Shown piece after piece: positions 1-7,585 of a stretch of DNA of 43,779 nucleotides. The notes beneath the pieces were generated by a model. The model was not told where the DNA came from. It searched no databases and saw nothing but the letters and a program-made list of their open reading frames with translations. The stretch is from Nostoc sp. FACHB-110 (GTDB lineage: Bacteria > Cyanobacteriota > Cyanobacteriia > Cyanobacteriales > Nostocaceae). A program made the position numbers and the translations under genes. Every line of letters begins with the position of its first letter. The stretch's first letter is position 1. The stretch is taken from contig NZ_JACJRU010000056.1 of NCBI RefSeq assembly GCF_014697425.1, positions 1-43,779 on the forward strand, in the 5' to 3' direction.

Positions 1-82
1 GAATTAGTTGGAAGAAAACTACATCTTTGAACCCAAAGGCTGACGAGGAGGCTGTTGCGGCAAAAAAAAACAGATTGAAACA

Positions 83-2923
83 TTGTTGGCAAGCAACAGA
101 GAAGAAAACGAAGGCAAATATAGTGAAGCAATTCCCTTAGCAGAGCGTGTGTTGGCTATTCGTAAGCAAATACTAGGCGAAGAGCATCCCGATGTGGCAG
201 GTAGCTTGAATAATCTAGCAGCACTATACAAGAGCCAGGGACGCTATGCAGATGCCGAACCCCTGTATCGCCAAGCTTTATCAATGAAAAAACGCTTGCT
301 GGGCCAAGAGCATCCCGATGTGGCAAATAGCTTGAATAGTCTAGCAGAACTATACAACAGCCAGGGACGCTATGCAGATGCCGAACCCCTGTTTCGCCAA
401 GCTTTATCAATGAGAAAACGCTTGCTGGGCCAAGAGCATCCCGATGTGGCAACTAGCTTGAATAATCTAGCAGCACTATACGAGAGCCAGGGACGCTACG
501 CAGATGCCGAACCCCTGTTTCGCCAAGCTTTATCAATGAGAAAACGCTTGCTGGGCCAAGAGCATCCCGATGTGGCAACTAGCTTGAATAATCTAGCAGC
601 ACTATACGAGAGCCAGGGACGCTACGCAGATGCCGAACCCCTGTTTCGCCAAGCTTTATCAATGAGAAAACGCTTGCTGGGCCAAGAGCATCCCGATGTG
701 GCAACTAGCTTGAATAATCTAGCAGCACTATACGAGAGCCAGGGACGCTACGCAGATGCCGAACCCCTGTTTCGCCAAGCTTTATCAATGAGAAAACGCT
801 TGCTGGGCCAAGAGCATCCCGATGTGGCAACTAGCTTGAATAATCTAGCAGCACTATACAACAGCCAGGGACGCTACGCAGATGCCGAACCCCTGTATCG
901 CCAAGCTTTATCAATGAATAAACGCTTGCTGGGCCAAGAGCATCCCGATGTGGCAACTAGCTTGAATAATCTAGCAGCACTATACAACAGCCAGGGACGC
1001 TACGCAGATGCCGAACCCCTGTATCGCCAAGCTTTATCAATGAATAAACGCTTACTGGGTGAAGAGCATCCCGATGTGGCAACTAGCTTGAATAATCTAG
1101 CAGCACTATACAACAGCCAGGGACGCTATGCAGATGCCGAACCCCTGTTTCGCCAAGCTTTATCAATGAAAAAACGCTTGCTGGGCGAAGAGCATCCATC
1201 TGTGGCAACTAGCTTGAATAATCTGGCAGCACTATACTGGGGACAAGGTGATATAAACCGTACTCTTGAGTTTTTCACACAAGGGCTAAAAGTTGAAGAA
1301 CACAACCTAACTCTCAACCTGGCTGTAGGTTTCGAGCGACAGAAACGTGATTACATCAATACTATCTCTGCTACCACATATAGTAGCATTTCCCTACATC
1401 TAAATTCTGCCACTAAGAACCCCACAGCTACTACTTTAGCTCTGAATACGGTCTTACAGCGTAAAGGACGCATTTTAGATGTCCTCACCAATAACCAGCA
1501 AATTCTGCGTCAACGCCTTGACCCAGAAAGCCAAACTCTATTAACGAATCTAACAAACACCCAAAGTCAACTTGCCCATTTATTTTATAACCGACCAGAG
1601 ACACTTCCTCTTGAACAGTATCGGACTCAAGTTTTCCAGCTTGAAACCAAGATAAAACAACTAGAAGACCAACTGAGTCGCCGCAGTGAAGAATTTCGTA
1701 CTCAGTCCCAGCCTGTCACCATTGAAACTATTCAAAAATTAATTCCTGGTGATGCAGCTTTGGTGGAACTAGTCCAATATCAACCTTTTAATCCCAAAGC
1801 AGCACCGGATAAACGCTTTGGGAAACCTCGTTACGCGGTATACATCCTCTCGGCAAAAGGAGAAACTAAAGGTATTGACTTAGGCGATACTGAAACAATT
1901 CAAAAAACCATAGAATTATTCCGCGATGATTTGCGAGATCGAGGCACTGATATCACCCAAGTAAAACAATCGGCTCGTAACTTAGATAAAATCCTCATGC
2001 AGCCAGTACGCAAACTCTTGGGTAATACTCGCAAAATCCTACTTTCTCCAGACAGCGCTCTCAACCTCATTCCCTTTGAAGCACTGGTAGATGAAAATAA
2101 CCGCTACCTAGTGGAAAACTATTCCTTCACTTACCTCACCTCTGGACGAGATTTGCTCAGACTACAAAACCATTCTCCCAGCCAACAGCCGCCAGTCATC
2201 ATTGCTGACCCTGACTTTAATAAACCTGGTGAAATAGTTGCACGTCAACCTAATGCTAATAGTATTGATGCAAAAAATACCCGCTCTATTGACCTGTCGC
2301 AGAGAACATTTTCTCCTCTACCAGCTACTGCTAAAGAAGCCGAAGCAATTTCGATTCTCTTAAAAGTCAAGCTTTTAACAGGTGTTAAAGCTACAGAAGG
2401 TGCAGTCAAACAAGTTAAAAGCCCCAGGATTCTGCATATCGCCACGCATGGTTTTTTTGAAAATGCCCCAGCAAACAAAGAGAAAACCACACTTGATGAT
2501 AATCCTCTATTACTATCAGGATTAGTTTTTGCTGGCTTAAAACCGCGTCAAAGTGGCGGCGAAGATGGCATTCTCACTGCACTGGAAACAACTGCACTAA
2601 ATCTAGTCGGTACAAAACTAGTTGTACTATCTGCTTGCGATACAGGTTTGGGAAACATTTCTGCGGGTGAAGGCATTTATGGTTTACGTCGCGCTTTGGT
2701 AATTGCTGGCTCTGAAAGTCAAATGATTAGTTTGTGGAAAGTAGATGATGACGCTACTAAAGAGTTGATGGTTGCTTACTACAAAAAATTGCTAGACAAT
2801 CAGGGGCGCAGTGAAGCACTACGCCAAACTCAATTAGAGATGTTAAAGGGTGAGAAGTATCAGCATCCCTACTTCTGGGCTGCGTTCATCCCTTCTGGTG
2901 ATTGGAAACCGATGGGTAAGTGA
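83..2923 (+). CDS. TPR-CHAT protein (caspase-like peptidase fold), 5' end uncertain
   Basis: Predicted protein of about 946 residues. After a short N-terminus, residues 30-407 hold nine 42-residue kinesin-light-chain-type TPR units (pattern EHPDVATSLNNLAALY...GRYADAEPL). A helical middle region follows, and a C-terminal CHAT domain spans roughly residues 610-945. The CHAT catalytic pair is visible: His789 in HIATHGFF and Cys852 in LSACDTG. CHAT domains are caspase/separase-like cysteine proteases, often fused to protein-binding repeats; the substrate here is unknown. The start is doubtful: the only initiator in this frame is a TTG at 83, with a stop just upstream at 41-43. A second frame open from position 3 encodes a plausible N-terminal extension (ADEEAVAAKK) and meets this frame at the nine-A run at 62-70. 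The gene is therefore probably cut by the window edge and carries a one-base frame change there. No signal peptide is seen in the visible part. Confidence 0.85.
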   Translation: MLASNREENEGKYSEAIPLAERVLAIRKQILGEEHPDVAGSLNNLAALYKSQGRYADAEPLYRQALSMKKRLLGQEHPDVANSLNSLAELYNSQGRYADAEPLFRQALSMRKRLLGQEHPDVATSLNNLAALYESQGRYADAEPLFRQALSMRKRLLGQEHPDVATSLNNLAALYESQGRYADAEPLFRQALSMRKRLLGQEHPDVATSLNNLAALYESQGRYADAEPLFRQALSMRKRLLGQEHPDVATSLNNLAALYNSQGRYADAEPLYRQALSMNKRLLGQEHPDVATSLNNLAALYNSQGRYADAEPLYRQALSMNKRLLGEEHPDVATSLNNLAALYNSQGRYADAEPLFRQALSMKKRLLGEEHPSVATSLNNLAALYWGQGDINRTLEFFTQGLKVEEHNLTLNLAVGFERQKRDYINTISATTYSSISLHLNSATKNPTATTLALNTVLQRKGRILDVLTNNQQILRQRLDPESQTLLTNLTNTQSQLAHLFYNRPETLPLEQYRTQVFQLETKIKQLEDQLSRRSEEFRTQSQPVTIETIQKLIPGDAALVELVQYQPFNPKAAPDKRFGKPRYAVYILSAKGETKGIDLGDTETIQKTIELFRDDLRDRGTDITQVKQSARNLDKILMQPVRKLLGNTRKILLSPDSALNLIPFEALVDENNRYLVENYSFTYLTSGRDLLRLQNHSPSQQPPVIIADPDFNKPGEIVARQPNANSIDAKNTRSIDLSQRTFSPLPATAKEAEAISILLKVKLLTGVKATEGAVKQVKSPRILHIATHGFFENAPANKEKTTLDDNPLLLSGLVFAGLKPRQSGGEDGILTALETTALNLVGTKLVVLSACDTGLGNISAGEGIYGLRRALVIAGSESQMISLWKVDDDATKELMVAYYKKLLDNQGRSEALRQTQLEMLKGEKYQHPYFWAAFIPSGDWKPMGK
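170..1303 (+). repeat. Nine tandem 126-bp TPR-coding units
   Basis: Nine in-frame units of exactly 126 bp (42 codons) begin at 170, 296, 422, 548, 674, 800, 926, 1052 and 1178. Units 3, 4 and 5 (422-799) read as identical at the DNA level. Units 6 and 7 are nearly so. Silent sites are conserved as well as coding ones, so the array was homogenised recently by unequal crossover or slippage. The outer units (1 and 9) are the most diverged, as expected for such arrays. Confidence 0.95.
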
Positions 2924-3189
2924 GTTAGTTTTGCGAAGTTTGGCTATCCTTCCATATTATCGGCTCAACAAGAAATAGAGTGCGATCGCCATCGAGTTTT
3001 TTTGTATTGTATCCAAATCATTGGAAATTGCTCAAGATTGCGATCGTGATTTGGCAGATAACTAACAGGTGATTTTAGAATCATCGTACAGTCAGCCAAT
3101 CGTCATTCATTGTTCCAGACTGATTCACTGGTAATAACGGCTACCCTACGGGTTCTGCGAAGCAGTACAGCCCTAGTTTTGTACCACGG

Positions 3190-3289
3190 AAATGCAAGAC
3201 TTCAGAAATTATACAACTTTATTTTTTTTAGACTTAGGTAAATAGCAACGTAAATGCAAGCTTTACCAGCTTTGAAATTATACAACTTT
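3190..3289. repeat. Pair of direct repeats upstream of tnsA remnant
   Basis: The word AAATGCAAG occurs at 3190-3198 and 3252-3260. The 16-mer GAAATTATACAACTTT occurs at 3205-3220 and 3274-3289. Together they form two copies of a unit of about 31-38 bp, differing by a short indel. They lie in the gene-free stretch between the CHAT gene and the tnsA remnant. The rest of that gap (2924-3189) holds HIP1-related GCGATCG words and a common cyanobacterial repeat around 3140-3175, but no gene. The pair could belong to a transposon end; that is inference. Confidence 0.6.
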
Positions 3290-3320
3290 TTTATATTTTT
3301 ACAGCTTTGTAGAGGAATAA

Positions 3321-3380
3321 TTCGGTTGAACAATAAATAATTCGATTCAACAATTCATAAAACGATTGAACAATAACCTC
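3321..3380. repeat. Three tandem 20-bp repeats, candidate TnsB-binding sites
   Basis: Three adjacent 20-bp units (3321-3340, 3341-3360, 3361-3380) share the core TTCGATTGAACAATAA with one to a few changes each. They end 55 bp before the start of the tnsA remnant. Tn7-type elements carry arrays of sites of about 20-22 bp for the transposase TnsB near their ends, and in Tn7 tnsA is the gene next to the right end. Position, unit length and neighbour all fit a transposon end. The terminal TGT and 5-bp duplication were not identified with confidence; a TGT at 3308-3310 is only a candidate. Confidence 0.6.
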
Positions 3381-3435
3381 TAAGGGAGTACGATTGTACC
3401 AAGTAAAAGTGCGATCGCTTCCGGAGGTTATTTTT

Positions 3436-3717
3436 ATGGTTAGGGGCAGAAGAGAATGGACAGAAGCGAAATATGAGCGATACATCAAAGAAGGTCGCGG
3501 TCGAGGAAGTGGTAAACATTATAAACCTTGGCTTACAATCCAAGATGTTCCTTCTAAAGGACGTGCCTCTAGAACTCCTGGCTGGAAAACAAATCGAGTA
3601 CATCACTTCTTCTCAGACCATGAAAAACGTCTATTTTATTTGTTTGAGTGGTCAGATATAGTCACAGATATAAGAGAGCAATTTCCTTTAGACAATCTGG
3701 ATCTAGCCACAGGGTAA
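3436..3717 (+). pseudogene. tnsA: tnsA remnant (Tn7-type transposon endonuclease), 3' truncated
   Basis: About 93 codons encode the N-terminal part of a TnsA family protein, with the family-like stretches HYKPWLTIQDVPSKGR, GWKTNRVHHFFSD and DIREQFPL. TnsA is the endonuclease that cuts the 5' ends in cut-and-paste Tn7 transposition, working with TnsB and TnsC. Intact cyanobacterial TnsA proteins are usually well over 200 residues. Here the frame stops at a TAA (3715-3717) supplied by the terminal inverted repeat of the inserted IS. The conserved glutamate in SDHE, expected to be the first catalytic acid, is present; the later Asp and Lys of the active site are lost. The ATG at 3436 is chosen because GGAGG lies at 3423-3427. 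No tnsB, tnsC, tniQ or Cas gene is seen nearby. Confidence 0.85.
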
Positions 3718-4824
3718 GAGCATCTCAATCAGGCTTGACATAAGGAATCAGAAGAATCTAATCTATTGTTGATGAAACAACTGAGAACCTGAATTAAATA
3801 ATTATTATCCATAGCGGCACGCTTCATTTTTTGACGGAGACTACGTTTGTAGGTCTGTTCACTGTTAAGGGCATTCAGTGCCAAGCGTCGTAAAAGGGCA
3901 AAATTTTCAGGGCTGTGAAAAGAACGAATGCAACAAGCATCTTCAGCAAAAGTACAATCGAGAGTCCAATGAGCCTGGTTTTCAATGCCCCAGTGTTTTC
4001 GGATAGCTCGACCGATAATTTGAGCATCACTGTTTAAAGAAGTGAGATAAAACTGAACCTCACGAGTAGTTTTATTCCAAAGATGACGAACACGGATGAC
4101 CATAACTAGGGATTGCAAACCTGCCCATAATTTTGGTTGATAAAGCTCGCCAATAGCAGCAACGGGTACAGTCCAAACTTCACGAATTTCTCTGCGATGA
4201 TGTGCTTTTTCAATCCGTTTGTCATAACTAGGTCATAAGAACCTCTAATTGTCTTTCCATCTATGGGGATAATTTCTCCTGCCCTGAGCGTTACCAGTGT
4301 TTCTACCCATCTCAAAAAACATCGATTCAATGCTTCTGGATCAATGAACTCAAACACTCGTCGAAATGTATCATCTGAGGGAATGCCGTTTGGTAAAGCC
4401 AAAAACTCTTCTAACCACGCTTGCTTGCTGATGCCATAATTCTCGATGTCTTCCCACCCTTGTGCTCCAGCGATGATTGCTAAAATTGCAATTACTAAGA
4501 TATCTGTAAGTTGATGTTTCTTTGTCCGCTCTACTCTTGGGTCTTTGATATCCGAGAAATGCTCAACTAGACTCTGTTGAATACTTCCGATGTCTGCTAT
4601 TTCTCTTGACTTTTGCTGACGACGAGTATTTTTGGCAGTATCAGTAGATTTAGTTTCAAAGCCCTCTGACATCGACTTGACTCCAAGCGATTTTTTACGA
4701 CAGCATTGAATTCATCTCATTGATCTTGCTCGGTCGTCAAGTCCATTGTTTACACATTCGTCTATGATTGTTCTTCTTTGATTTGTCAAGTTTTCTTTAT
4801 ACCAAATTAGATGAGCTTACCCTG
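3710..4824 (-). mobile_element. ISAs1-family insertion sequence, internally deleted
   Basis: The element is bounded by imperfect terminal inverted repeats: CAGGGTAAGAGCATCT at 3710-3725 and, reading in from the other end, CAGGGTAAGCTCATCT at 4824-4809 (two mismatches in 16). It carries one transposase gene on the minus strand with a central deletion. Flanking bases (ATCTAGCCA before, AGCAATTGA after) do not form the 8-10 bp duplication expected for this family. The right flank therefore probably changed after insertion, for example by deletion of the rest of the Tn7-like element. Confidence 0.8.
3729..4672 (-). pseudogene. ISAs1-family transposase, central catalytic part deleted
   Basis: The N-terminal part (4672 down to about 4240) has the family's associated domain (DPRVERTKKHQLTDIL...) and the first catalytic Asp in PIDGKTIRGSYD. 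The C-terminal part (about 4225 down to 3729, another frame) resumes at YDKRIEKAHHRREIREVW and continues through VRHLWNKTTREVQFY and HWGIENQAHWTLD. The segment between, about 90-100 residues in relatives and including the second catalytic Asp, is missing. At the join TTATGAC occurs twice, 11 bp apart, with CTAG between. The downstream frame is shifted, so the N-terminal frame reads nonsense and stops around 4106. The enzyme cannot be active. Confidence 0.85.
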
Positions 4825-5221
4825 AGCAATTGATTTGACTGCACCATGTTTGTAACTAATTGTTAACTATGCCCAGTTAATGTATTGCAATGTTGTGAAA
4901 AAGATGTGGACGAAATATGTCAATGATGTGACTTTTACAAAAAAGCTGAATTTTGCAGTCGCAAGTATAGAGCAGAAAATGGAGAAAAAACTTCTATGTT
5001 GTCCAGAATTATCAATAGCAATTTGTAGTTTTTGATACGGTTTTTTAGAATATCTGATGAGTAATTGATAAAAATTATTTGAATAATAACGCCATACCCG
5101 CAAATTTACGGTAAAGTATTTGGTAACTTTACCTTCTCGCTGTCGAGAATAAAGACCGTGATTTTGCGGTCAATTATATTTTATTCTGTCAGTAGGATGC
5201 CTGATATTTTTAAGGACTTGG
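4825..5221. other. Intergenic region upstream of the COP23 operon
   Basis: About 400 bp of AT-rich DNA without a convincing gene; a short minus-strand frame at 4867-5103 has no family resemblance or ribosome-binding site. It holds an inverted repeat GGTAAAGT (5110-5117) / ACTTTACC (5126-5133) about 90 bp before the COP23 start. This could be an operator or a hairpin in the leader. No trace of further tns genes is visible. Confidence 0.5.
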
Positions 5222-5812
5222 ATGTTAACCATGAAATTGAAATTATTTGGTCAAGGGTTGATAGGGATGGCAATCATTTCTGGGACAGCAGCCAGTATGA
5301 TTGCAACGATCGCCCAGCCCAGTTATGCAGGAGGTACTATATTTAAATGCGAAAAGCGTAAGGGTATCCCAACGACAGTAGCGCAAACCCAAGATGGGCG
5401 GAAAGTACCGATGATTCAGTGGTCATCCCAAGATTACTTTCCCAAACAGTGGAATTCGGAACGTCGTTGTTATGAAGTGTCGCGGCGATTTCAAAGAAGC
5501 TATGATAACGGCAAGCTTAAATTTATTAAAACTGGCACGTTGAGGGGCGAACCTGTAGTTTGTGCAGCCGCAAATCAGAGTGCGCCTTGTACAGATAGTT
5601 CTTTGTTATTTACACTCAAACGCGGTAGTAATGCAAAAGCAACCTTAACCAGATTAATGAATCGTCGGGGTTTGGTAGCTGGTAATGTACTCAATGAAAG
5701 TGGCGGAGATTCATTAAATATTGATTTTGATACTTATTTGAATCAGTCGAGCAATGAACCAAATGAACTAAATGAACCAAATAGCAACACTCATCACAAT
5801 ATTAATGAATAA
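5222..5812 (+). CDS. COP23 domain secreted protein
   Basis: A 196-residue protein with an N-terminal hydrophobic signal segment ending near AQPSYA, then a COP23-type domain. Recognisable family features are an early cysteine (IFKCEKRKGIPTTVAQTQDG), the central CYEVSRRFQRSYDNGKLKFIKTG segment, a CAAANQSAPC pair of cysteines and LLFTLKRGSNAKATL. COP23 was first described as a circadian-oscillating membrane-associated protein in a unicellular cyanobacterium; its molecular role is not established. The Asn/Glu-rich tail (NEPNELNEPNSN) is low complexity. The ATG at 5222 is preceded by AAGGA at 5212-5216; a second ATG at 5231 is possible. It is the first gene of a co-directional set with two proteases and an unknown secreted protein. 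Confidence 0.85.
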   Translation: MLTMKLKLFGQGLIGMAIISGTAASMIATIAQPSYAGGTIFKCEKRKGIPTTVAQTQDGRKVPMIQWSSQDYFPKQWNSERRCYEVSRRFQRSYDNGKLKFIKTGTLRGEPVVCAAANQSAPCTDSSLLFTLKRGSNAKATLTRLMNRRGLVAGNVLNESGGDSLNIDFDTYLNQSSNEPNELNEPNSNTHHNINE

Positions 5813-5938
5813 TGTTGCGATCGCTCGCAGACAATTTTAGATTTTAGATGGCAAATTGCTATCTCGGTCTGGTTTCTACCAATTTATCTGTCGCCATCTT
5901 TTTTCATTGGGATCATTTAAAATCTAAAATTTTTGGAC

Positions 5939-6700
5939 ATGAAATTTCATCGGTTGATACTGGTTGTCTGCTTTAGCAGTATCTCCTTGGCACTGTCGGC
6001 ATCTGTACCAGTTGTCAGTGTTTCTGCACCATCTTATAGTGCAAAGTCGATCACTGTTAAGGTCTTGTCTCAAGACTTTTTAGGATCGGGTATTTTGTTG
6101 CGGCAACATCGTGCAGTTTATACAGTGCTAACTAATGCGCATGTAATTCAAGCTGGCGACCCCCCGTATCGCGTACAAACTCCTGATGGTAAGATTTACA
6201 CAGCTAATTTACCTCAACGCTTAAGCTTTGGGAAAAACGACTTGGCTGTGTTGCAATTTCAAAGTGCAGACAGTATGTATGCAGTTGCATCTTTTGGTTC
6301 ATCCCCAACTGTGGGCGATGATGTTTTTACGGCCGGGTTTCCGGCGGCGGAAGATGCAGGTAAAAAACAACGCTTTGCATTTACCTCCGGGAAAGTGGCG
6401 TTAGTGTTAGGCAAACCGCTAGAAGGTGGTTATCAGCTAGGTTTCACTAATAGTATTAAAAACGGTATGAGTGGTGGCCCTTTGTTAAACAGCCAAGGTC
6501 AAGTTATTGGCATCAATGGAATGCAGGCTTATCCTCTGTGGGATGCACCGTCAGTATTTGTGGATGGTTCCAAAGCAGATGAAAGGCTACATCAAAGAAT
6601 TATTCGCTTAAGTTGGGCTGTCCCGATATCAAAAGTGATACAAAAAATGCCAAATGCCGGAAATACCAAGGTTGAGACTGTATTTAATCAAACTGATTAG
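5939..6700 (+). CDS. Secreted trypsin-like serine protease (first of two)
   Basis: A 253-residue protein with a signal peptide (hydrophobic to about residue 23) and a chymotrypsin-like fold. The catalytic triad is visible, numbered from this ATG: His68 in LTNAHV, Asp101 in NDLAVL and Ser178 in GMSGGPLL. It lacks a PDZ domain, so it is a stand-alone protease domain rather than a full HtrA. It is likely periplasmic, or outer-envelope. The start is taken at ATG 5939; a TTG two codons earlier is also in frame and neither has a strong Shine-Dalgarno. It lies 126 bp after the COP23 gene and 53 bp before a second protease of the same type. Only moderate similarity is visible between the two, so they are old paralogues. 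Confidence 0.85.
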   Translation: MKFHRLILVVCFSSISLALSASVPVVSVSAPSYSAKSITVKVLSQDFLGSGILLRQHRAVYTVLTNAHVIQAGDPPYRVQTPDGKIYTANLPQRLSFGKNDLAVLQFQSADSMYAVASFGSSPTVGDDVFTAGFPAAEDAGKKQRFAFTSGKVALVLGKPLEGGYQLGFTNSIKNGMSGGPLLNSQGQVIGINGMQAYPLWDAPSVFVDGSKADERLHQRIIRLSWAVPISKVIQKMPNAGNTKVETVFNQTD

Positions 6701-6753
6701 GATTTGTTTAATTGACTGTCTGTGTTTGAGTTAGTTGAAATTGGTATCAAATT

Positions 6754-7557
6754 ATGAGAGTTGATCGTGGCTTAACAACAGCAATTATCGGTGTAGCGAT
6801 CGCCTTTACGCAACCAGAAATTGCTCGACCTTTAACTGCTCAAGATGTGACTAATCTGGCTAAAGATATTACTGTCATGATTAGTGGCCCTAAATTAGGG
6901 TCAGGAGTAATTATTTATCGCCAAGATAAAACCTATAGTGTATTAACTAACTGGCACGTTGTGGATGAGTCAGGCACATACACCATCCAAACACGAGATA
7001 ACACTAAATATCAAGTTTCATCTTCAGCAATTACCCGCGTCCCAGAGGCTGATTTAGCAATTGTGCAATTTAACAGTGATAAAGTTCACAATGTAGCTCT
7101 CATTGGTAATTCTGATGCGACAAAAGAAGGTACAACAGTATATGTATCTGGCGCACCAGAACCTTTAAATGGCATTGAAAACCGCACTGTCTTAGTACCA
7201 ACCGGACAAATTGTCGGGACTAACTCACAACCAAAAGATGGTTATTCATTAATTTATAACAATACAACTTATCGCGGGATGAGTGGTGGCCCGGTGCTAG
7301 ATGATGATGGGCGCGTAGTTGGCATCCACGGACAAGGTGCTAGGGATACCGTGGGGGGTGAAAAAGTTGGTTTTAACTTAGGAATTCCGATCAAAATCTT
7401 TATCAATTCTAAAGCCGTTGGCACTTTAAAATTAGCAATACCAACTACTAATACAAGCGATAAACCTCCATCTGGCAACATTCCGACTATTGGTAGACCT
7501 AGTGTGATCAATGGTTCTGGCGGTGCGACAAATGCTTGTCCTGGTAGAGTTTGCTAA
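6754..7557 (+). CDS. Secreted trypsin-like serine protease (second of two)
   Basis: A 267-residue protein with an N-terminal hydrophobic segment (about residues 8-27) and the triad His68 in LTNWHVV, Asp100 in EADLAIV and Ser177 in GMSGGPVL. The fold matches that of the preceding gene, including the conserved glycine-rich start of the domain (LGSGVIIYRQ) and a VVGIHGQG strand after the serine. A 45-residue C-terminal tail rich in Thr, Ser, Pro and Gly ends with two cysteines (CPGRVC); this could be a linker or a disulphide-closed tail. The next gene starts 28 bp downstream, consistent with one transcript. Substrates are unknown. Confidence 0.85.
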   Translation: MRVDRGLTTAIIGVAIAFTQPEIARPLTAQDVTNLAKDITVMISGPKLGSGVIIYRQDKTYSVLTNWHVVDESGTYTIQTRDNTKYQVSSSAITRVPEADLAIVQFNSDKVHNVALIGNSDATKEGTTVYVSGAPEPLNGIENRTVLVPTGQIVGTNSQPKDGYSLIYNNTTYRGMSGGPVLDDDGRVVGIHGQGARDTVGGEKVGFNLGIPIKIFINSKAVGTLKLAIPTTNTSDKPPSGNIPTIGRPSVINGSGGATNACPGRVC

Positions 7558-7585
7558 ATCTCCATCGGTTTACATCTTAAGTAAA

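Noticed and set aside
156..452. A 98-codon frame on the minus strand inside the TPR-CHAT gene with repeated PHRDALGPASVFSLIKLG-type units.
   Set aside because: It is the antisense shadow of the 126-bp TPR repeats; its periodicity comes from the real gene on the plus strand.
83..3717. Idea that the TPR-CHAT gene and the nearby tnsA form a CRISPR-caspase or CAST system.
   Set aside because: No Cas gene, CRISPR array, tnsB/tnsC or tniQ is visible; the repeats and tnsA belong to a decayed element and the CHAT gene is of a common stand-alone type.
4867..5103. A 78-codon minus-strand frame between the IS and the COP23 operon.
   Set aside because: No ribosome-binding site, biased low-complexity composition (F, Y, S), no family resemblance; more likely AT-rich noncoding DNA.
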